The notes beneath the pieces are model-generated. The model had not been told where the DNA came from, searched no databases, and saw only the letters and a program-made list of their open reading frames with translations. Position numbers and translations under genes: made by a program. Positions 34,218 through 44,146 of a stretch of 64,000 nt of DNA are shown here, one piece after another. The stretch is from Candidatus Ruminococcus equi (GTDB taxonomy: Bacteria; Bacillota; Clostridia; Oscillospirales; Acutalibacteraceae): assembly GCA_018065465.1 (NCBI GenBank), contig JAGHTC010000058.1, positions 1-64,000 of the forward strand, given 5' to 3'. Positions within the stretch are counted from its first letter, which is position 1. The number at the start of each line of letters is the position of its first letter.

Positions 34218-34694
34218 TTAATCTTCTGCACTTAAATCGGAAATACAATGCGGGCATTTTGTTGCTTCGATATCAATTTCGGATTTACAATACGGACATT
34301 TCTTTGTAGTAGGTGCAGGCTCTTCTTCGGGTTTCTTGCTGATAGAAGTAAGTTTGTTGATGCCTTTAACCAAAAGGAAAACTACAAATGCCATAATGAT
34401 GAAGTTGATAACGGCTGTGATAAATGCACCATAACCCCAGATTGATACTCCGAGTTCGGCTGCATTTGCCGATGTTACCATGGATGCATCTACGCCCTCG
34501 GGCAGTTTCAAAATCAAAAACTGCTCTGTAAAATCGATACCGCCTGTGAGCAAACCGATAAACGGCATAATCAGGTTGTCGATAAATGCGGTTACGATGT
34601 TTTGGAAAGCAGCACCGATGATAACGCCGACTGCCAAGTCCATTACATTGCCACGAAGTGCAAATTCTTTAAATTCTGCAAAAAACTTTTTCAT
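34218..34694 (-). CDS. mscL: Large-conductance mechanosensitive channel with a zinc-ribbon tail
   Basis: A 158-residue MscL. The core (about 1-115) is standard: FKEFALRGNVMDLAVGVIIGAAF forms the N-terminal helix and TM1, and VINFIIMAFVVFLLVKGIN is TM2. The C-terminal part has a linker and a zinc ribbon (CPYC near 134, CPHC near 149) in place of the usual helical bundle. It opens under hypo-osmotic membrane tension. The zinc ribbon is an addition to the classical E. coli form. Confidence 0.95.
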   Translation of the reverse strand: MKKFFAEFKEFALRGNVMDLAVGVIIGAAFQNIVTAFIDNLIMPFIGLLTGGIDFTEQFLILKLPEGVDASMVTSANAAELGVSIWGYGAFITAVINFIIMAFVVFLLVKGINKLTSISKKPEEEPAPTTKKCPYCKSEIDIEATKCPHCISDLSAED

Positions 34695-34720
34695 AACTTA
34701 TGTACCCCTTTATATAAAAT

Positions 34721-35944
34721 TTATTTTACGGCTTTGTGGAAAACCTTTTTGCCCTTTTTGATTACTACATAACCTTTTTCGAAATCTTTTAGTGAAAGTT
34801 TTGCAAAAATTTCGGTTACTTTCGCATCGTCAATCGAAACACCGCCTTGAGTAATAAGGCGTTTGCCTTCACCTTTTGACGGGATAAGAGAACATTTTAT
34901 CAGCAAATCGAGAACGGAAATTTCGCCTTCTGTGAAATCATCATCAGACAATGTGGTAGAGGGCATATTCTCGGTATCATTTCCCGATACAAACAATGCT
35001 CTTGCGCCTTCCTGCGCCTTTGTTGCCTCTTCCTCACCGTGAATAAGTTTAGTAAGTTCAAAGGCAAGGACTTCTTTTGCTTTGTTAATCTCGCTGCCCT
35101 CTAACTTTGCATACTCTTCGATTTCGTCAAGAGAGAGGAAAGTGAGCATTTTCATACATTTGATAACATCGGCGTCATCGACATTACGCCAATACTGGTA
35201 AAACTCGAAAGGTGAAGTCTTCTCGGCTGAAAGCCATACTGCACCCTTTTGTGTTTTTCCCATTTTTTTGCCTTCGGAATTAAGCAAAAGATTTATTGTC
35301 ATTGCGTAGGCGTCTTTTGAGAGTTTTCTTCTGATAAGTTCGGTACCGCCGAGCATATTGCTCCACTGGTCGTCTCCGCCGAACTGCATATTACAGCCGT
35401 ACTTCTGATACAAAGCATAGAAATCGTAGGACTGCATTATCATATAGTTAAATTCAAGAAAAGAAAGTCCCTTTTCCATACGCTGTTTGTAACACTCGGC
35501 ACGAAGCATATTGTTGACAGAGAAGCAAGCGCCGACTTCACGCAAAACTTCAACATAATTGAGGTCTAAAAGCCAATCGGCATTATTGACCATAAGAGCC
35601 TTATCATCGGAAAAGTCGATAAATTTGCTCATTTGCTCTCTAAAACAAGATACATTATGTTCTATTGTTTCTTTTGTCATCATCTGGCGCATATCGGTTC
35701 TGCCCGATGGGTCGCCTATCATTGCAGTACCGCCGCCGATAAGTGCAATCGGCTTGTTTCCTGCCATTTGCAGGCGCTTCATAAGGCACAGAGCCATAAA
35801 GTGGCCTACATGAAGGCTGTCAGCTGTTGGGTCAAAGCCGATATAAAACACTGCTTTGCCGTTGTTGACAAGTTCTCTGATTTCTTTTTCATCTGTTACC
35901 TGTGCGATAAGTCCTCTCGCTACAAGTTCCTCATATACTCCCAT
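34721..35944 (-). CDS. tyrS: Tyrosyl-tRNA synthetase
   Basis: A 407-residue class I synthetase. The HIGH motif appears as SLHVGHF (about 44-50) after FDPTAD, and the KMSKS equivalent is KMGKTQKG near 232. The C-terminal S4 RNA-binding domain has [17 protein letters not shown] chose ATG 35942-35944, 8 nt after GGAGG; the in-frame TTG upstream includes the SD. No T-box is seen, and only 63 nt separate it from the radical SAM gene upstream. Confidence 0.96.
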   Translation of the reverse strand: MGVYEELVARGLIAQVTDEKEIRELVNNGKAVFYIGFDPTADSLHVGHFMALCLMKRLQMAGNKPIALIGGGTAMIGDPSGRTDMRQMMTKETIEHNVSCFREQMSKFIDFSDDKALMVNNADWLLDLNYVEVLREVGACFSVNNMLRAECYKQRMEKGLSFLEFNYMIMQSYDFYALYQKYGCNMQFGGDDQWSNMLGGTELIRRKLSKDAYAMTINLLLNSEGKKMGKTQKGAVWLSAEKTSPFEFYQYWRNVDDADVIKCMKMLTFLSLDEIEEYAKLEGSEINKAKEVLAFELTKLIHGEEEATKAQEGARALFVSGNDTENMPSTTLSDDDFTEGEISVLDLLIKCSLIPSKGEGKRLITQGGVSIDDAKVTEIFAKLSLKDFEKGYVVIKKGKKVFHKAVK

Positions 35945-36007
35945 TTTGGTTTCCTCCAAGGTGATAATAGATTCAGTATATCTGCAAAACAGAAAAAGGT
36001 CAAGTGA

Positions 36008-37870
36008 CTATTTTCTTTTTCTGCTTTTATATTTTGTTGTTTTTTTCTTTTGTCCCTTTGAATATTTTTCAACCAAAGACTTTGGTGCATTGATAAGACA
36101 GTGCTCGTTGTTCCCTATCAGGTCTTGTCTATGCACTTTGCAAAGTGCTTCTGTTACAAGTTCTTTGTTTTCTTTTACATAATACTGTAACAGTGCTCTT
36201 TGCATAGCCTTTTCGTGCTTTGACTTCGGGACATACACTTCTTCTAATGTATATGGGTCAAGCCCCGTGTAATACATACAGGTTGAAACGGTTCCCGGTG
36301 TTGGGTAAAAATCCTGCACCTGGTCGGGAAAAATCCGCTCTTTCTTCAAAAACAGGGCAAGTTCCACGGCGTCTTTTAAGGTACTGCCGGGGTGTGAACT
36401 CATCAGATACGGTACAATGTACTGTTCTTTCTTCGCCCTTTTTGTTTTTTCATAAAACTTTTTGGAAAAGCGTTTGTAGGATTCTATGTAGGGTTTTCCC
36501 ATTTTATCAAGAACGGCAGAAGAACAATGCTCGGGGGCAACGCGGAGTTGTCCGCTGATGTGGTGAGTTACAAGTTCATCAAAAAATTCTTCGTCTTTGT
36601 CTTCGATAAGATAATCAAAGCGAATTCCCGAACGGATAAAGACTTTTTTGATACCATTTATCTTTCGCAGTTCTCGCAGGATTTCAAGGTATTCTTTGTG
36701 GGATACTTCTAAATTTCTGCATGGCTCCGGTGCAAGGCATTTTTTGCCTTTGCAAAGTCCCGCTTCCTTTTGCAACGAACAAGAGGGCATGCGGAAATTC
36801 GCAGTAGGTCCGCCGACATCGCTGATATAGCCTTTGAAATGCTCGTTATTTAAAAAAGATTTTGCTTCGTTTACTATGCTTTCTTTACTACGGCAGGTTA
36901 CTGCCCTGCCCTGATGATAGGCTATTGAGCAAAAATTACACGCGCCGAAACAACCGCGGTTGTGGGTAATCGAAAACTCAACTTCTTTTATCGCGTCGAC
37001 TCCTCCGACTTTTTCATATGACGGATGATACCATCTTTCATACGGCAAAGAATAGACATAGTCGAGTTCTTCTGTAGCAAGCGGGGGCATCGGCGGATTT
37101 TCGACTACTATCATATTGCCGTGACGCTGGATAAGTTTTCTTCCCCTTACCGCGTCGGCTTCGTCGAGTTCTTTTCTTGTTGAAATTGCATAATCTCGCT
37201 TGCTGTCACACACTCGTTCAAAGCACGGTAATTCAACAACTTTGTCTATGACATAGTCTGTTGTCTTCACGGCATAGCAAATGCCTTTTATATCAAACAA
37301 ATCGGATACTTTTGCACCGTTTTTCAGCCTTTTTGCAAGTTCTATTGTCTGATTTTCACCCATACCGTAGGAGAGAATATCTGCTTTCGTATCGAGCAAA
37401 ACAGAGGGCTTTACGCAATCGTCCCAATAGTCATAATGAGCAAATCTGCGTAAAGATGCTTCAAGTCCTCCGATAATAATGACAGAATCGGGAAACAATC
37501 TTCGAACTATATTTGAATAGACGGTCAATGCTCTGTCGGGGCGTTTGCCCGATATACCGCCTGCTGTGTAGGCATCTTTACTACGCTTTCGCTTGTTCAC
37601 TGTATAGTGGGCGACCATACTGTCGATATTTCCCGAAGTTATCAGAAAGCCGAGTTTCGGTGTACCGAATTGGAGAAAGTCTTTGTCATCCTTTACATTC
37701 GGCTGTGGCAAAACAGCAACACGGTAGCCTTTGTCCTCTAATACGCGAGAAATAATAGATACACCGAAAGACGGGTGGTCAACATAAGCGTCGCCTGTTA
37801 TATAGACAAAATCTACGCTGTCCCATCCGCGCTGTGACATTTCTTTTGCATTAATCGGCAAAAAAGCCAT
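36008..37870 (-). CDS. ygiQ: YgiQ-family radical SAM protein
   Basis: A 620-residue UPF0313/YgiQ protein. The N-terminal half (VDFVYITGDAYVDHPSFG) resembles a B12-binding-like fold. The radical SAM cluster motif CxxxCxxC is NRGCFGACNFCSIA (about 314-327). A basic C-terminal tail follows. The substrate is unknown. The preceding ftsK gene is 48 nt upstream, with a copy of the 13-bp palindrome between. Confidence 0.92.
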   Translation of the reverse strand: MAFLPINAKEMSQRGWDSVDFVYITGDAYVDHPSFGVSIISRVLEDKGYRVAVLPQPNVKDDKDFLQFGTPKLGFLITSGNIDSMVAHYTVNKRKRSKDAYTAGGISGKRPDRALTVYSNIVRRLFPDSVIIIGGLEASLRRFAHYDYWDDCVKPSVLLDTKADILSYGMGENQTIELAKRLKNGAKVSDLFDIKGICYAVKTTDYVIDKVVELPCFERVCDSKRDYAISTRKELDEADAVRGRKLIQRHGNMIVVENPPMPPLATEELDYVYSLPYERWYHPSYEKVGGVDAIKEVEFSITHNRGCFGACNFCSIAYHQGRAVTCRSKESIVNEAKSFLNNEHFKGYISDVGGPTANFRMPSCSLQKEAGLCKGKKCLAPEPCRNLEVSHKEYLEILRELRKINGIKKVFIRSGIRFDYLIEDKDEEFFDELVTHHISGQLRVAPEHCSSAVLDKMGKPYIESYKRFSKKFYEKTKRAKKEQYIVPYLMSSHPGSTLKDAVELALFLKKERIFPDQVQDFYPTPGTVSTCMYYTGLDPYTLEEVYVPKSKHEKAMQRALLQYYVKENKELVTEALCKVHRQDLIGNNEHCLINAPKSLVEKYSKGQKKKTTKYKSRKRK

Positions 37871-37903
37871 CGTGTTTCTCCTTGCTATAATTCTTCATTA
37901 GAA

Positions 37904-37916
37904 TTCTAAAAAAGAA
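37904..37916. repeat. Palindrome copy 4 (TTCTAAAAAAGAA)
   Basis: A near-perfect copy, 2 nt after the ftsK stop codon and 33 nt before the ygiQ start. Confidence 0.5.
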
Positions 37917-37918
37917 TA

Positions 37919-40528
37919 TTATTCTTCATCTTCAACATCATCGATATCGCTATCATCGACGCTGCCGAGCATATTGTTACGCTCAAGCCACTCGTTGTAG
38001 GTCATTAAAACATCTCTTGCCTTTGAGCCTTGGTGAGGACCTACTATACCCATTTGCTCCATATCGTCTATCATTCTGCCTGCTCTTGCGTAGCCGACTT
38101 TGAGTCTTCTTTGCAAAAGTGAAGTTGAAGCCTGTCCTGCTTCGATAACGACCTTGATTGCTTCTTCCATAAGAGAATCAACTTCGGGAGCATTCTGGGA
38201 CTTTTCGTTATCTTTTGTTTTTCCGCTTAATTCTTCGCTTGCAATCTTGCGGATTTTCTGCTCAACTTCTTCGTTATACTGGGCACGGTGTTTTTCTTTA
38301 ATATATGTTGTGACGCGCTCGATTTCTTCGTCTTTTGCAAAACAGCCCTGAACACGCAGAGGTTTATTTGCACCAACGGGAGAATAGAGCATATCACCAT
38401 TACCGATAAGTTTTTCGGCACCGCCATTGTCGAGAATGGTTCTTGAATCGACATTCGAGCTTACTTTCAATGCAATACGGCTGGGGATGTTCGCCTTGAT
38501 AACGCCTGTGATAACATTTACAGATGGTCTTTGGGTTGCGATAATCAGGTGCATACCTGCAGCACGAGCCATCTGTGCAAGACGACAGATAGCCTCTTCA
38601 ACCTCGGCAGGGGCCGCCATCATCAAATCGGCAAGTTCGTCTATAGCTATGACAGTTCTGCACATATATTCTTTCGGAACTTTCAGTCCTTCGACTTCAA
38701 GACAAACCGCTTCCTTTTCTTCGTCTGTCATAGAGTCGTTTGTATTTTCTTCAATATATTCTAAGTTTCTCTTGACCAGTGCATTGAACGAATTAATATC
38801 TTTGCAGTCATATTCCGAGAAAGTTTTGTATCTGTTGAGCATTTCGGAAACAGCCCAATTGAGCGCGCCTGCTGCTTTCTTTGCATCGGATACAACGGGT
38901 ACCAAAAGATGCGGAATACCCTTGTACTTTGAAAACTCAACCAACTTCGGGTCAATCAAGAGAAGTTTTACTTCATCGGGAGATGACTTGAAAAGTATGC
39001 TCATCAAAAGAGAGTTAACGCAGACAGATTTACCTGAACCGGTAGTACCTGCTATAAGCAAATGGGGCATCTTTGACAAATCGGTAATAACGATATTGCC
39101 GGAAATGTCTTTTCCCAAAACACAAGCAAGATTACTCTTATTATTTTTAAATTCATCTGAGTCGATAAGTTCGCGCAAAGATACTGTACTTATTACCTTG
39201 TTCGGAACTTCGATACCGACAGCGGCTTTGCCGGGAATCGGTGCTTCGATTCGAACACCGTTAGCGGCAAGATTTAGTGCAATATCATCGGAAAGATTGG
39301 TTATCTTTGAAATTTTTACGCCTGCTGCAGGTTGAAGTTCGTATCTTGTTACAGACGGTCCGCGGCAGATATTTGTTATACTCGCGCTTACGCCGAAACT
39401 CTTTAATGTTTCAACAAGTTTAGTTGCGTTGTTCTGCATTTCGTTCATCGCAGAAGCACCCTCGGAATCAACAGCGGGGTCAAGAAGTTTTACAGGCGGA
39501 TAGGAATACTTCGGCTTTTTCTCCGCTTTTGCTGTTTTTACTTCTTTTTCAAAGCGGGTGGTCTCGGAATCTATATCAACATCAATCGGTACTGTCTGTG
39601 GGTCTGCCTGCTTTGCACCTTCTGCGTAAGATTTTGTGTTCTTTTGCTTTGAGATTCTTTTTGCAACTTCGGTAGCATCGAGTTCATCATCGGACATAAT
39701 ACCATGGTTTGCGTTGTTGATTATGTCGATAATCTGCTGGTCTTCGATATCTTCTTTTGTCTTTGCTCTTTTCTTTTTCTTCTCTTTTTCAAGAGGGATA
39801 TCTATGCTGTAATTGTCTGTTGCCTTTTTGCTGCCGGCATAATACTTTGTATCATCGGTAACACTTGTTTCTGCTTCTTCCTCTTTTTGAACAATACGCT
39901 CACGCTTGTGTTCTCTGTGCTTTTCATAGCGTTTTTTAGCGACATTTGCTACATCGACAAGGGTTATTCCCGTCAAGAGCATAACGAGGACGATAATAAC
40001 AAGGACGGTAATAATAATCGCAGGGGCATTTGTAAACCAAAGCCTGAACGGATAGCCAAGCACACAGCCCAAAAGTCCGCACATACTGATATGTTGTGAG
40101 GAATTAAGATACGATTGCGACAAAGCCTCGAGATATGTATTTTCGTTATAATCTATTTTTGCACACAAATAGAACAAGGTACAGACAAATAAAAGAATTA
40201 ATACTGACAAAGCGACTTTTGCACCTTTGTGGGACATTTGCTTTTCTTTTGCAGTCATTATACCGAGATAGAGAAAAACAAATGGAATCAAGGCAAAGCA
40301 AAAGCCGAATACTCCGAAAATAAACGAACGGACAGCAAGCCAGACATTGTCGCCTTCGATAAGAAGCAAAGCAAAGAACAGCACTGAACAAGCACAGAGA
40401 AGAATAGCCTTTATCTGTGGGTTAATCCCTGTTTTTTGTGGCTCTTCCTGATGCTTTTTTGTCTGTGGTTTTTTGCTTGTATTCGGTTTTTTTGAGGTTG
40501 TTTTTTTAGTCGATTTACTACTTGCCAA
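37919..40528 (-). CDS. ftsK: DNA translocase FtsK/SpoIIIE
   Basis: An 869-residue membrane-anchored DNA pump that clears the chromosome from the division or sporulation septum. There is a basic Thr/Lys-rich N-terminus (about 1-40), then four membrane helices (about 45-190) and a charged linker. The motor domain shows Walker [16 protein letters not shown] (about 500-514) and Walker [10 protein letters not shown]. The C-terminal gamma winged helix is [21 protein letters not shown] favour TTG 40526-40528, 8 nt after AGGAG; the GTG 9 nt upstream overlaps the SD. Confidence 0.95.
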   Translation of the reverse strand: MASSKSTKKTTSKKPNTSKKPQTKKHQEEPQKTGINPQIKAILLCACSVLFFALLLIEGDNVWLAVRSFIFGVFGFCFALIPFVFLYLGIMTAKEKQMSHKGAKVALSVLILLFVCTLFYLCAKIDYNENTYLEALSQSYLNSSQHISMCGLLGCVLGYPFRLWFTNAPAIIITVLVIIVLVMLLTGITLVDVANVAKKRYEKHREHKRERIVQKEEEAETSVTDDTKYYAGSKKATDNYSIDIPLEKEKKKKRAKTKEDIEDQQIIDIINNANHGIMSDDELDATEVAKRISKQKNTKSYAEGAKQADPQTVPIDVDIDSETTRFEKEVKTAKAEKKPKYSYPPVKLLDPAVDSEGASAMNEMQNNATKLVETLKSFGVSASITNICRGPSVTRYELQPAAGVKISKITNLSDDIALNLAANGVRIEAPIPGKAAVGIEVPNKVISTVSLRELIDSDEFKNNKSNLACVLGKDISGNIVITDLSKMPHLLIAGTTGSGKSVCVNSLLMSILFKSSPDEVKLLLIDPKLVEFSKYKGIPHLLVPVVSDAKKAAGALNWAVSEMLNRYKTFSEYDCKDINSFNALVKRNLEYIEENTNDSMTDEEKEAVCLEVEGLKVPKEYMCRTVIAIDELADLMMAAPAEVEEAICRLAQMARAAGMHLIIATQRPSVNVITGVIKANIPSRIALKVSSNVDSRTILDNGGAEKLIGNGDMLYSPVGANKPLRVQGCFAKDEEIERVTTYIKEKHRAQYNEEVEQKIRKIASEELSGKTKDNEKSQNAPEVDSLMEEAIKVVIEAGQASTSLLQRRLKVGYARAGRMIDDMEQMGIVGPHQGSKARDVLMTYNEWLERNNMLGSVDDSDIDDVEDEE

Positions 40529-40556
40529 ATCAACCACTCCTGTATTTGAACTTTAT

Positions 40557-40569
40557 TTCTAAAATAGAA
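40557..40569. repeat. Palindrome copy 5 (TTCTAAAATAGAA)
   Basis: A perfect copy that begins at the very next base after the uppP stop codon on the minus strand and ends 28 nt before the ftsK start. Confidence 0.55.
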
Positions 40570-41505
40570 TTATACAATCGGAACACCTGTAAAGAGATTG
40601 CAACCGCTTTGCATTTCGATAATGCTGATAACAATTACGGCAATACCGACAACAGCGGTATAAACAATAAAAATAATCATCTTGTTGGTTTTCAAAAGCC
40701 ATTTGAAAAGTACAATGGCAAAATAGCCGACAACTGTGGCTGTAACTACGCCGATAATAATCGGGAGAATATCAACATTTAATCCCGCAGGTGAATCAAG
40801 GCATTCTTTGAACTCGAGAAGGGCTGCCGCAATAATAGACGGAACTGCCATAATGAATGTATAGTCAAGGGCAGTCTGCTTATTTACTCCGCGAATTTGA
40901 GCAGTGGCTAAAGTCGAACCCGAGCGGGAAAGTCCCGTAAAAACTGCCGATACAAATTGAGTAAGACCGACAGTTATTGCATCGCCTACTGTCATTTCGG
41001 TACGACCGCCGTTTTCGCCCTCTTTGCTGTGTTTGCCGACATTTCTGTTGGAAATTCTGTCTCCGAGTGTCAACAAAACTGATGTTACGACCAGAGCAAT
41101 ACCGACAACGATAAAATACTTTGGACCTGTGAAAAGGTCAGCCAAATCTTTGATTTGCATATCGGTAGTGGGAATCGGTGTAAAAAGCAGGAACAACGGA
41201 ACAAGACCGATAATCAGCATTATTATCATTCTTCTGTCGTGGCTCATATTCTTCCACGAAAACTTGCCCTTAAAGATATCGCCTATAAGACAGAAAAATT
41301 CTTTGATAAGTCTCCACAAAAGTTTGTAATAAAAAACGCAGACGGCAACAAGAGTGCCTATATGTAACATTACATCAAAGAAAAGGTTAGGCTCGGTTGC
41401 GCCGAAAATATGTTGTGTAATCGTAAGATGTCCTGAACTCGACACAGGCAAAAACTCGGTTAGTCCTTGAACGACACCTTGTATAAACGATTCAAAAATT
41501 CCCAT
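40570..41505 (-). CDS. uppP: Undecaprenyl-diphosphatase UppP (BacA)
   Basis: A 311-residue polytopic membrane enzyme that dephosphorylates undecaprenyl pyrophosphate and recycles the wall lipid carrier. Family motifs are EFLPVSSSGHLTI (about 18-30) and the phosphatase-site loop GLSRSGSTLATAQIRG near 195. I chose ATG 41503-41505 after AAGGAG; a longer start at 41526 has no SD. It lies 33 nt after tepA. Confidence 0.95.
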   Translation of the reverse strand: MGIFESFIQGVVQGLTEFLPVSSSGHLTITQHIFGATEPNLFFDVMLHIGTLVAVCVFYYKLLWRLIKEFFCLIGDIFKGKFSWKNMSHDRRMIIMLIIGLVPLFLLFTPIPTTDMQIKDLADLFTGPKYFIVVGIALVVTSVLLTLGDRISNRNVGKHSKEGENGGRTEMTVGDAITVGLTQFVSAVFTGLSRSGSTLATAQIRGVNKQTALDYTFIMAVPSIIAAALLEFKECLDSPAGLNVDILPIIIGVVTATVVGYFAIVLFKWLLKTNKMIIFIVYTAVVGIAVIVISIIEMQSGCNLFTGVPIV

Positions 41506-41538
41506 ATAATTCTCCTTATGTAACACCCGAAAGGGTGA

Positions 41539-42285
41539 TTATTTATTATTTTCTTCTATCATATTGTAAAGGCAATCAAGAGCGGAAGAAAAAGTTCCCA
41601 CTTCGTCAATGAGTCCGTATTTCACGGCTTCTTCGCCTTCTAAAATAGTACCGATATCGGTAACAAGTTCGCCTGTGTTGAGTACAAGCTCGTTGTACTT
41701 TTCGCGGGATATATTTGAGTTTTCTTCGACAAAAGCGGTGATACGCTCTTGCATACGGCGAAAGTACTCAAAAGTTTGGGGAGCGCCGACTGTCAGCCCG
41801 GTTGTCCTCACGGGATGAACCGTCATCGACGCGCTTTTTACGATGAAACTGCGGTTTGTTGCCACAGCAAGCGGAATGCCGATTGAATGTCCCCCACCGA
41901 GCACGATGGATACAGACGGCTTTTTCATACCCGAAATAAGTTCGGCTATCGCAAGTCCCGCTTCAACATCGCCGCCCGCGGTATTCAAAAGCACCAATAG
42001 TCCGTCGATTCTTTCACTTTCGTCAATCGCGACAAGTTGGGGTATGACGTGTTCATACTTTGTGGTTTTGTTCTGAGAGGGCAAAACATAATGCCCCTCT
42101 ATCTGCCCTATTATCGTCAGGCAATAGACGACCTTTTCATTTCGGCTGATGATAACGCTGCCTGTATTATATACAGAGTCGTTATGCTCTTCGCAAAGCA
42201 ACGAGTTATCATCGGATTTTTCCTCTGATGCTTCGTGTTCATCGGGATTTTCGATATATGTTGAAACAAATTCTTTTCTGCTCAT
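41539..42285 (-). CDS. tepA: TepA-like ClpP-class serine protease
   Basis: A 248-residue ClpP-fold protein of the TepA (YmfB) type. The acidic N-terminal 50 residues precede the ClpP core. The nucleophile serine is in [13 protein letters not shown], matching the GxxxS position of ClpP, and the His region is [11 protein letters not shown]. In Bacillus TepA sits next to spoIIIE (ftsK) and has been linked to signal-peptide turnover in protein export; here uppP lies between. I chose the ATG of MSRKEF, preceded by GAGGTG. Confidence 0.88.
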   Translation of the reverse strand: MSRKEFVSTYIENPDEHEASEEKSDDNSLLCEEHNDSVYNTGSVIISRNEKVVYCLTIIGQIEGHYVLPSQNKTTKYEHVIPQLVAIDESERIDGLLVLLNTAGGDVEAGLAIAELISGMKKPSVSIVLGGGHSIGIPLAVATNRSFIVKSASMTVHPVRTTGLTVGAPQTFEYFRRMQERITAFVEENSNISREKYNELVLNTGELVTDIGTILEGEEAVKYGLIDEVGTFSSALDCLYNMIEENNK

Positions 42286-42344
42286 TTTATGCACCTCAAG
42301 AACAGTTTTCCCATAATGCACAAAATGATGTATACACACATTGA

Positions 42345-42373
42345 ATTATACCACTATTTAGTGTATTGTTCAA
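42345..42373 (-). promoter_or_regulatory. Promoter of the tepA-uppP-ftsK-ygiQ operon
   Basis: TTGAAC, 17-nt spacer, TATAAT on the minus strand, about 60 nt before tepA. Confidence 0.65.
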
Positions 42374-42456
42374 GAAAAATAATGAAATTTCTATAATATA
42401 ATATTATTTTCAAAAAAATATAGTATTCTATTCTTAACAAATTTTCGGAGGACACT

Positions 42457-43701
42457 TTGAATACTAATACAATTTACGGCATAATCGTTGTTATTTTGAT
42501 TATGCTTTCGGCTTTTTTCTCCTGTGTTGAAACAGCATTTTCGTGTGCCAATACAATAAGATTGCAATCACTTTGTGACCTCGGCAACAAGAAAGCAAAA
42601 AATGCTCTTTGGGTTACCGACAGATTTGACAAAGCACTGACCGCCATACTTATCGGCAACAATGTGGTAAATCTCGGATGCTCCTCGCTTGCTACCGTTA
42701 TTTGTCTTGATATTTTCGAAAACTATGGTGCCGCTATAGCAACAGGTATCGTTACGCTTTTGGTACTTACTTTCGGCGAAGTTATTCCTAAATGTTTCGG
42801 CAGAGAAGCAAGCGACTCTATCGTGCTTCATACTGCGTTTATACTCAAAATATTCACCTGTGCTTTATATCCGCTTGTTTATTTCTTTCTTGGAATTAAA
42901 ACTGTAGTTATGAAACTTGCAAATATCAAAAAGGACGCACCGACAGTTACGGAAGACGAACTCAAATACATCATCGAATCAAGCGAAAAAGAAGGTATCC
43001 TCGAAAGTGAAGAATCTAAGATGGTACAATCTGCACTTGAATTTGACGAAAAAACCGCACTCGAAATACTCACTCCTCGTGTTGATGTGGTTGCTATTGA
43101 CATTGACGACGAAAAAGAGAAGATACTTTCCGTTATTATGGATGAAAGATATTCGAGAATCCCTGTTTACAAAGAGTCCATCGACAATATCGTAGGCATT
43201 TTGCACACAAGAGATTACCTTGAAAAAATTGCAAATAATGATAAGGTTGATTTAAATTCGCTTATCACTGCCCCACACTTTATCTATAAATCAGCAAAAC
43301 TTTCTTCCATACTCAACGACTTCAAAGAAAACAAACTTCATATTGCTATCGTTACAGACGAATACGGCGGTATGCTTGGTATTGTCACAATGGAAGATTT
43401 GCTTGAAGAAATTGTCGGGGAAATCTGGGACGAAGACGAAGAAGAAATCACCACATACACTAAACTCAAAGACGGCAGATACATTGTATCGGGCGATATG
43501 GACACAGAAGACCTTTTCGAAATTTTCGGCATCAAAGATGATGAAAACATAAAAAGTATTTCTGTCGGTGGGTTTATTGCCGAAAGGCTCGGCGACATTC
43601 CGAAAAGAAACTGCAAAGTAGAATACAAAAACCTGCTCTTTACTGTCAGAAGAATTAAAAACAACAGAATTATTACCGCACTAGTGCAAAAGAAAAATTA
43701 A
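42457..43701 (+). CDS. CNNM/CorC-type transporter-associated protein (hemolysin-like)
   Basis: A 414-residue membrane protein. An N-terminal CNNM (DUF21) domain with three or four helices (about 1-140, including FGEVIPKCFGRE) precedes a tandem CBS pair (about 195-330; ILTPRVDVVAIDID, IAIVTDEYGGMLGIVTMEDLLEEIVGEI). A C-terminal CorC_HlyC domain follows (about 340-410). Relatives export Mg2+ or Co2+ or modulate such export; 'hemolysin' is a historical name. The start is TTG, 5 nt after CGGAGGA. Confidence 0.9.
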   Translation: MNTNTIYGIIVVILIMLSAFFSCVETAFSCANTIRLQSLCDLGNKKAKNALWVTDRFDKALTAILIGNNVVNLGCSSLATVICLDIFENYGAAIATGIVTLLVLTFGEVIPKCFGREASDSIVLHTAFILKIFTCALYPLVYFFLGIKTVVMKLANIKKDAPTVTEDELKYIIESSEKEGILESEESKMVQSALEFDEKTALEILTPRVDVVAIDIDDEKEKILSVIMDERYSRIPVYKESIDNIVGILHTRDYLEKIANNDKVDLNSLITAPHFIYKSAKLSSILNDFKENKLHIAIVTDEYGGMLGIVTMEDLLEEIVGEIWDEDEEEITTYTKLKDGRYIVSGDMDTEDLFEIFGIKDDENIKSISVGGFIAERLGDIPKRNCKVEYKNLLFTVRRIKNNRIITALVQKKN

Positions 43702-43710
43702 CCCATACTA

Positions 43711-43739
43711 TTGACTGAAAATAAAAGTGAATATAAAAT
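43711..43739 (+). promoter_or_regulatory. Possible promoter of the HIT-comEC-holA operon
   Basis: TTGACT, 17-nt spacer, TAAAAT, just after the CorC gene stop. Confidence 0.45.
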
Positions 43740-43766
43740 ATACACATAAACTTTAGGAGGACAACT

Positions 43767-44108
43767 ATGAACGACTGCATTTTCTGTAAAATCATAAGCG
43801 GAGAAATTCCGTCAAACAAAGTCTATGAAGACGACAAAATTCTTGCTTTCTACGACCTTAACCCGATGGCACCTGTACATGTACTCATTATCCCGAAAGT
43901 ACACATCTGCTGTGCCGATGAATTAAACGAAAATAACTGTGAAATTATCGGTTATCTTTTCTCAAAAATCCCGCAGATTGCAAAATCTCTCGGTCTTGAA
44001 AACGGATATCGCGTTGTCAACAACTGTAAAGAAGAAGGTTGTCAATCGGTATTCCACATTCACTTCCATTTACTCGGCGGAAAACAACTCAGCGTAAACA
44101 TGGCATAA
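43767..44108 (+). CDS. HIT-family nucleotide-binding protein (HinT-like)
   Basis: A 113-residue histidine-triad hydrolase. The N-terminal CIFCKIISGEIPSNKVYEDD and the C-terminal triad HIHFHLLGG (about 98-106) are diagnostic. The family hydrolyses AMP-lysine or other phosphoramidates. The SD AGGAGG lies before the ATG. The next gene, comEC, starts 38 nt later, with a copy of the 13-bp palindrome between. Confidence 0.94.
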   Translation: MNDCIFCKIISGEIPSNKVYEDDKILAFYDLNPMAPVHVLIIPKVHICCADELNENNCEIIGYLFSKIPQIAKSLGLENGYRVVNNCKEEGCQSVFHIHFHLLGGKQLSVNMA

Positions 44109-44121
44109 TTCTATATTAGAA
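44109..44121. repeat. Palindrome copy 6 (TTCTATATTAGAA)
   Basis: A perfect copy beginning at the base right after the HIT-gene stop codon and ending 25 nt before the comEC start. Confidence 0.55.
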
Positions 44122-44146
44122 ATATATTTGAATTGCGGTGAAAATT

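Noticed and set aside
41524-41537. The palindrome CACCCGAAAGGGTG after tepA as a terminator
   Set aside because: No U-run follows in either direction, and uppP begins 18 nt later; at most it is an RNA-stabilising or processing hairpin.
42392-42397. TATAAT before the CNNM/CorC gene as its promoter
   Set aside because: No acceptable -35 is found at 16-18 nt spacing, so I did not list it.
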